A stretch of DNA of 5,463 bases from an uncultured Clostridia bacterium (GTDB lineage Bacteria; Bacillota; Clostridia; Oscillospirales; Acutalibacteraceae), in assembly GCA_937897215.1 (NCBI GenBank), contig CALCBQ010000124.1:1-5463 (forward strand). Reading direction: 5' to 3'. The position numbers and the translations under genes were made by a program. Below are positions 5,431 through 5,463 of this stretch, one piece after another. The notes beneath the pieces are model-generated. The model saw only the letters and a program-made list of their open reading frames with translations. It had not been told where the DNA came from and did no database searches. Positions within the stretch are counted from its first letter, which is position 1; every line of letters starts with the position of its first letter.

Positions 5431-5463
5431 AATTCGTAATGCGTAATTCGGAATTCGTAATTC
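5431..5463. repeat. Short AATTCGTAAT repeats, continuing past the right edge
   Basis: AATTCGTAAT occurs at 5431-5440 and again at 5452-5461. GTAATTC occurs at 5443-5449 and 5457-5463, and AATTC-G-GAATT forms a small dyad in between (5446-5456). The sequence is built from shuffled copies of AATTCG, GTAAT and GCGT, as in the simple intergenic repeats found in many clostridial and cyanobacterial genomes. It is cut by the window end, so the full unit and copy number cannot be seen. Confidence 0.5.

Noticed and set aside
5415..5463. GGAGG (5415-5419) followed by an ATG at 5439 giving MRNSEFVI on the plus strand
   Set aside because: The gap between the GGAGG and the ATG is about 19 bases, too long, and the frame is built from the simple repeat, so it is unlikely to be a gene.

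Overview
The window looks like chromosomal DNA from a low-GC, spore-forming clostridial Firmicute, possibly of the Ruminococcaceae/Oscillospiraceae or Lachnospiraceae type found in gut or rumen. Four things support this: AT-rich intergenic DNA, Gram-positive style purine-rich Shine-Dalgarno sites and sigma-A promoters, a lipoprotein-anchored glycosidase, and what appears to be the first 12 codons of the sporulation sigma factor gene sigG at the left edge. The genus-level guess is inference.

Layout. Positions 1-37 (minus strand) hold the 5' end of a probable sigG, running off the left edge, with an AGGAGG site and a plausible sigma-F type promoter. Positions 38-255 are a divergent intergenic region with two inverted repeats, one probable (196-224) and one weaker (143-171) sigma-A promoter for the rightward gene. 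Positions 256-2526 (plus) encode a 756-residue cytoplasmic glycoside hydrolase family 2 enzyme (beta-galactosidase/beta-glucuronidase type) with an unusual C-terminal helical extension. Positions 2537-2563 are a near-ideal bidirectional terminator. Positions 2577-5336 (minus) encode a 919-residue lipoprotein alpha-L-arabinofuranosidase of family GH51, with two probable carbohydrate-binding beta-sandwich modules, one of them apparently inserted in the C-terminal domain. Its promoter (5367-5395) matches the sigma-A consensus perfectly and has a 14-bp palindrome just upstream. The right edge (5431-5463) begins a short AATTCGTAAT-type repeat that continues out of the window.

How the genes may work together (inference). 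The GH51 lipoprotein would remove arabinofuranosyl side chains from plant polysaccharide or oligosaccharides at the cell surface. The GH2 enzyme has no signal peptide and would hydrolyse imported oligosaccharides in the cytoplasm. The two genes are convergent with separate promoters, so they are not an operon and co-regulation is not shown. No transporter or regulator gene is visible. I found no CRISPR array, tRNA, rRNA, transposase, phage gene or riboswitch, and no evidence of a new multi-gene system. The items most worth a second look are the sigG context, the C-terminal domain and substrate specificity of the GH2 protein, and the inserted module in the GH51 protein.
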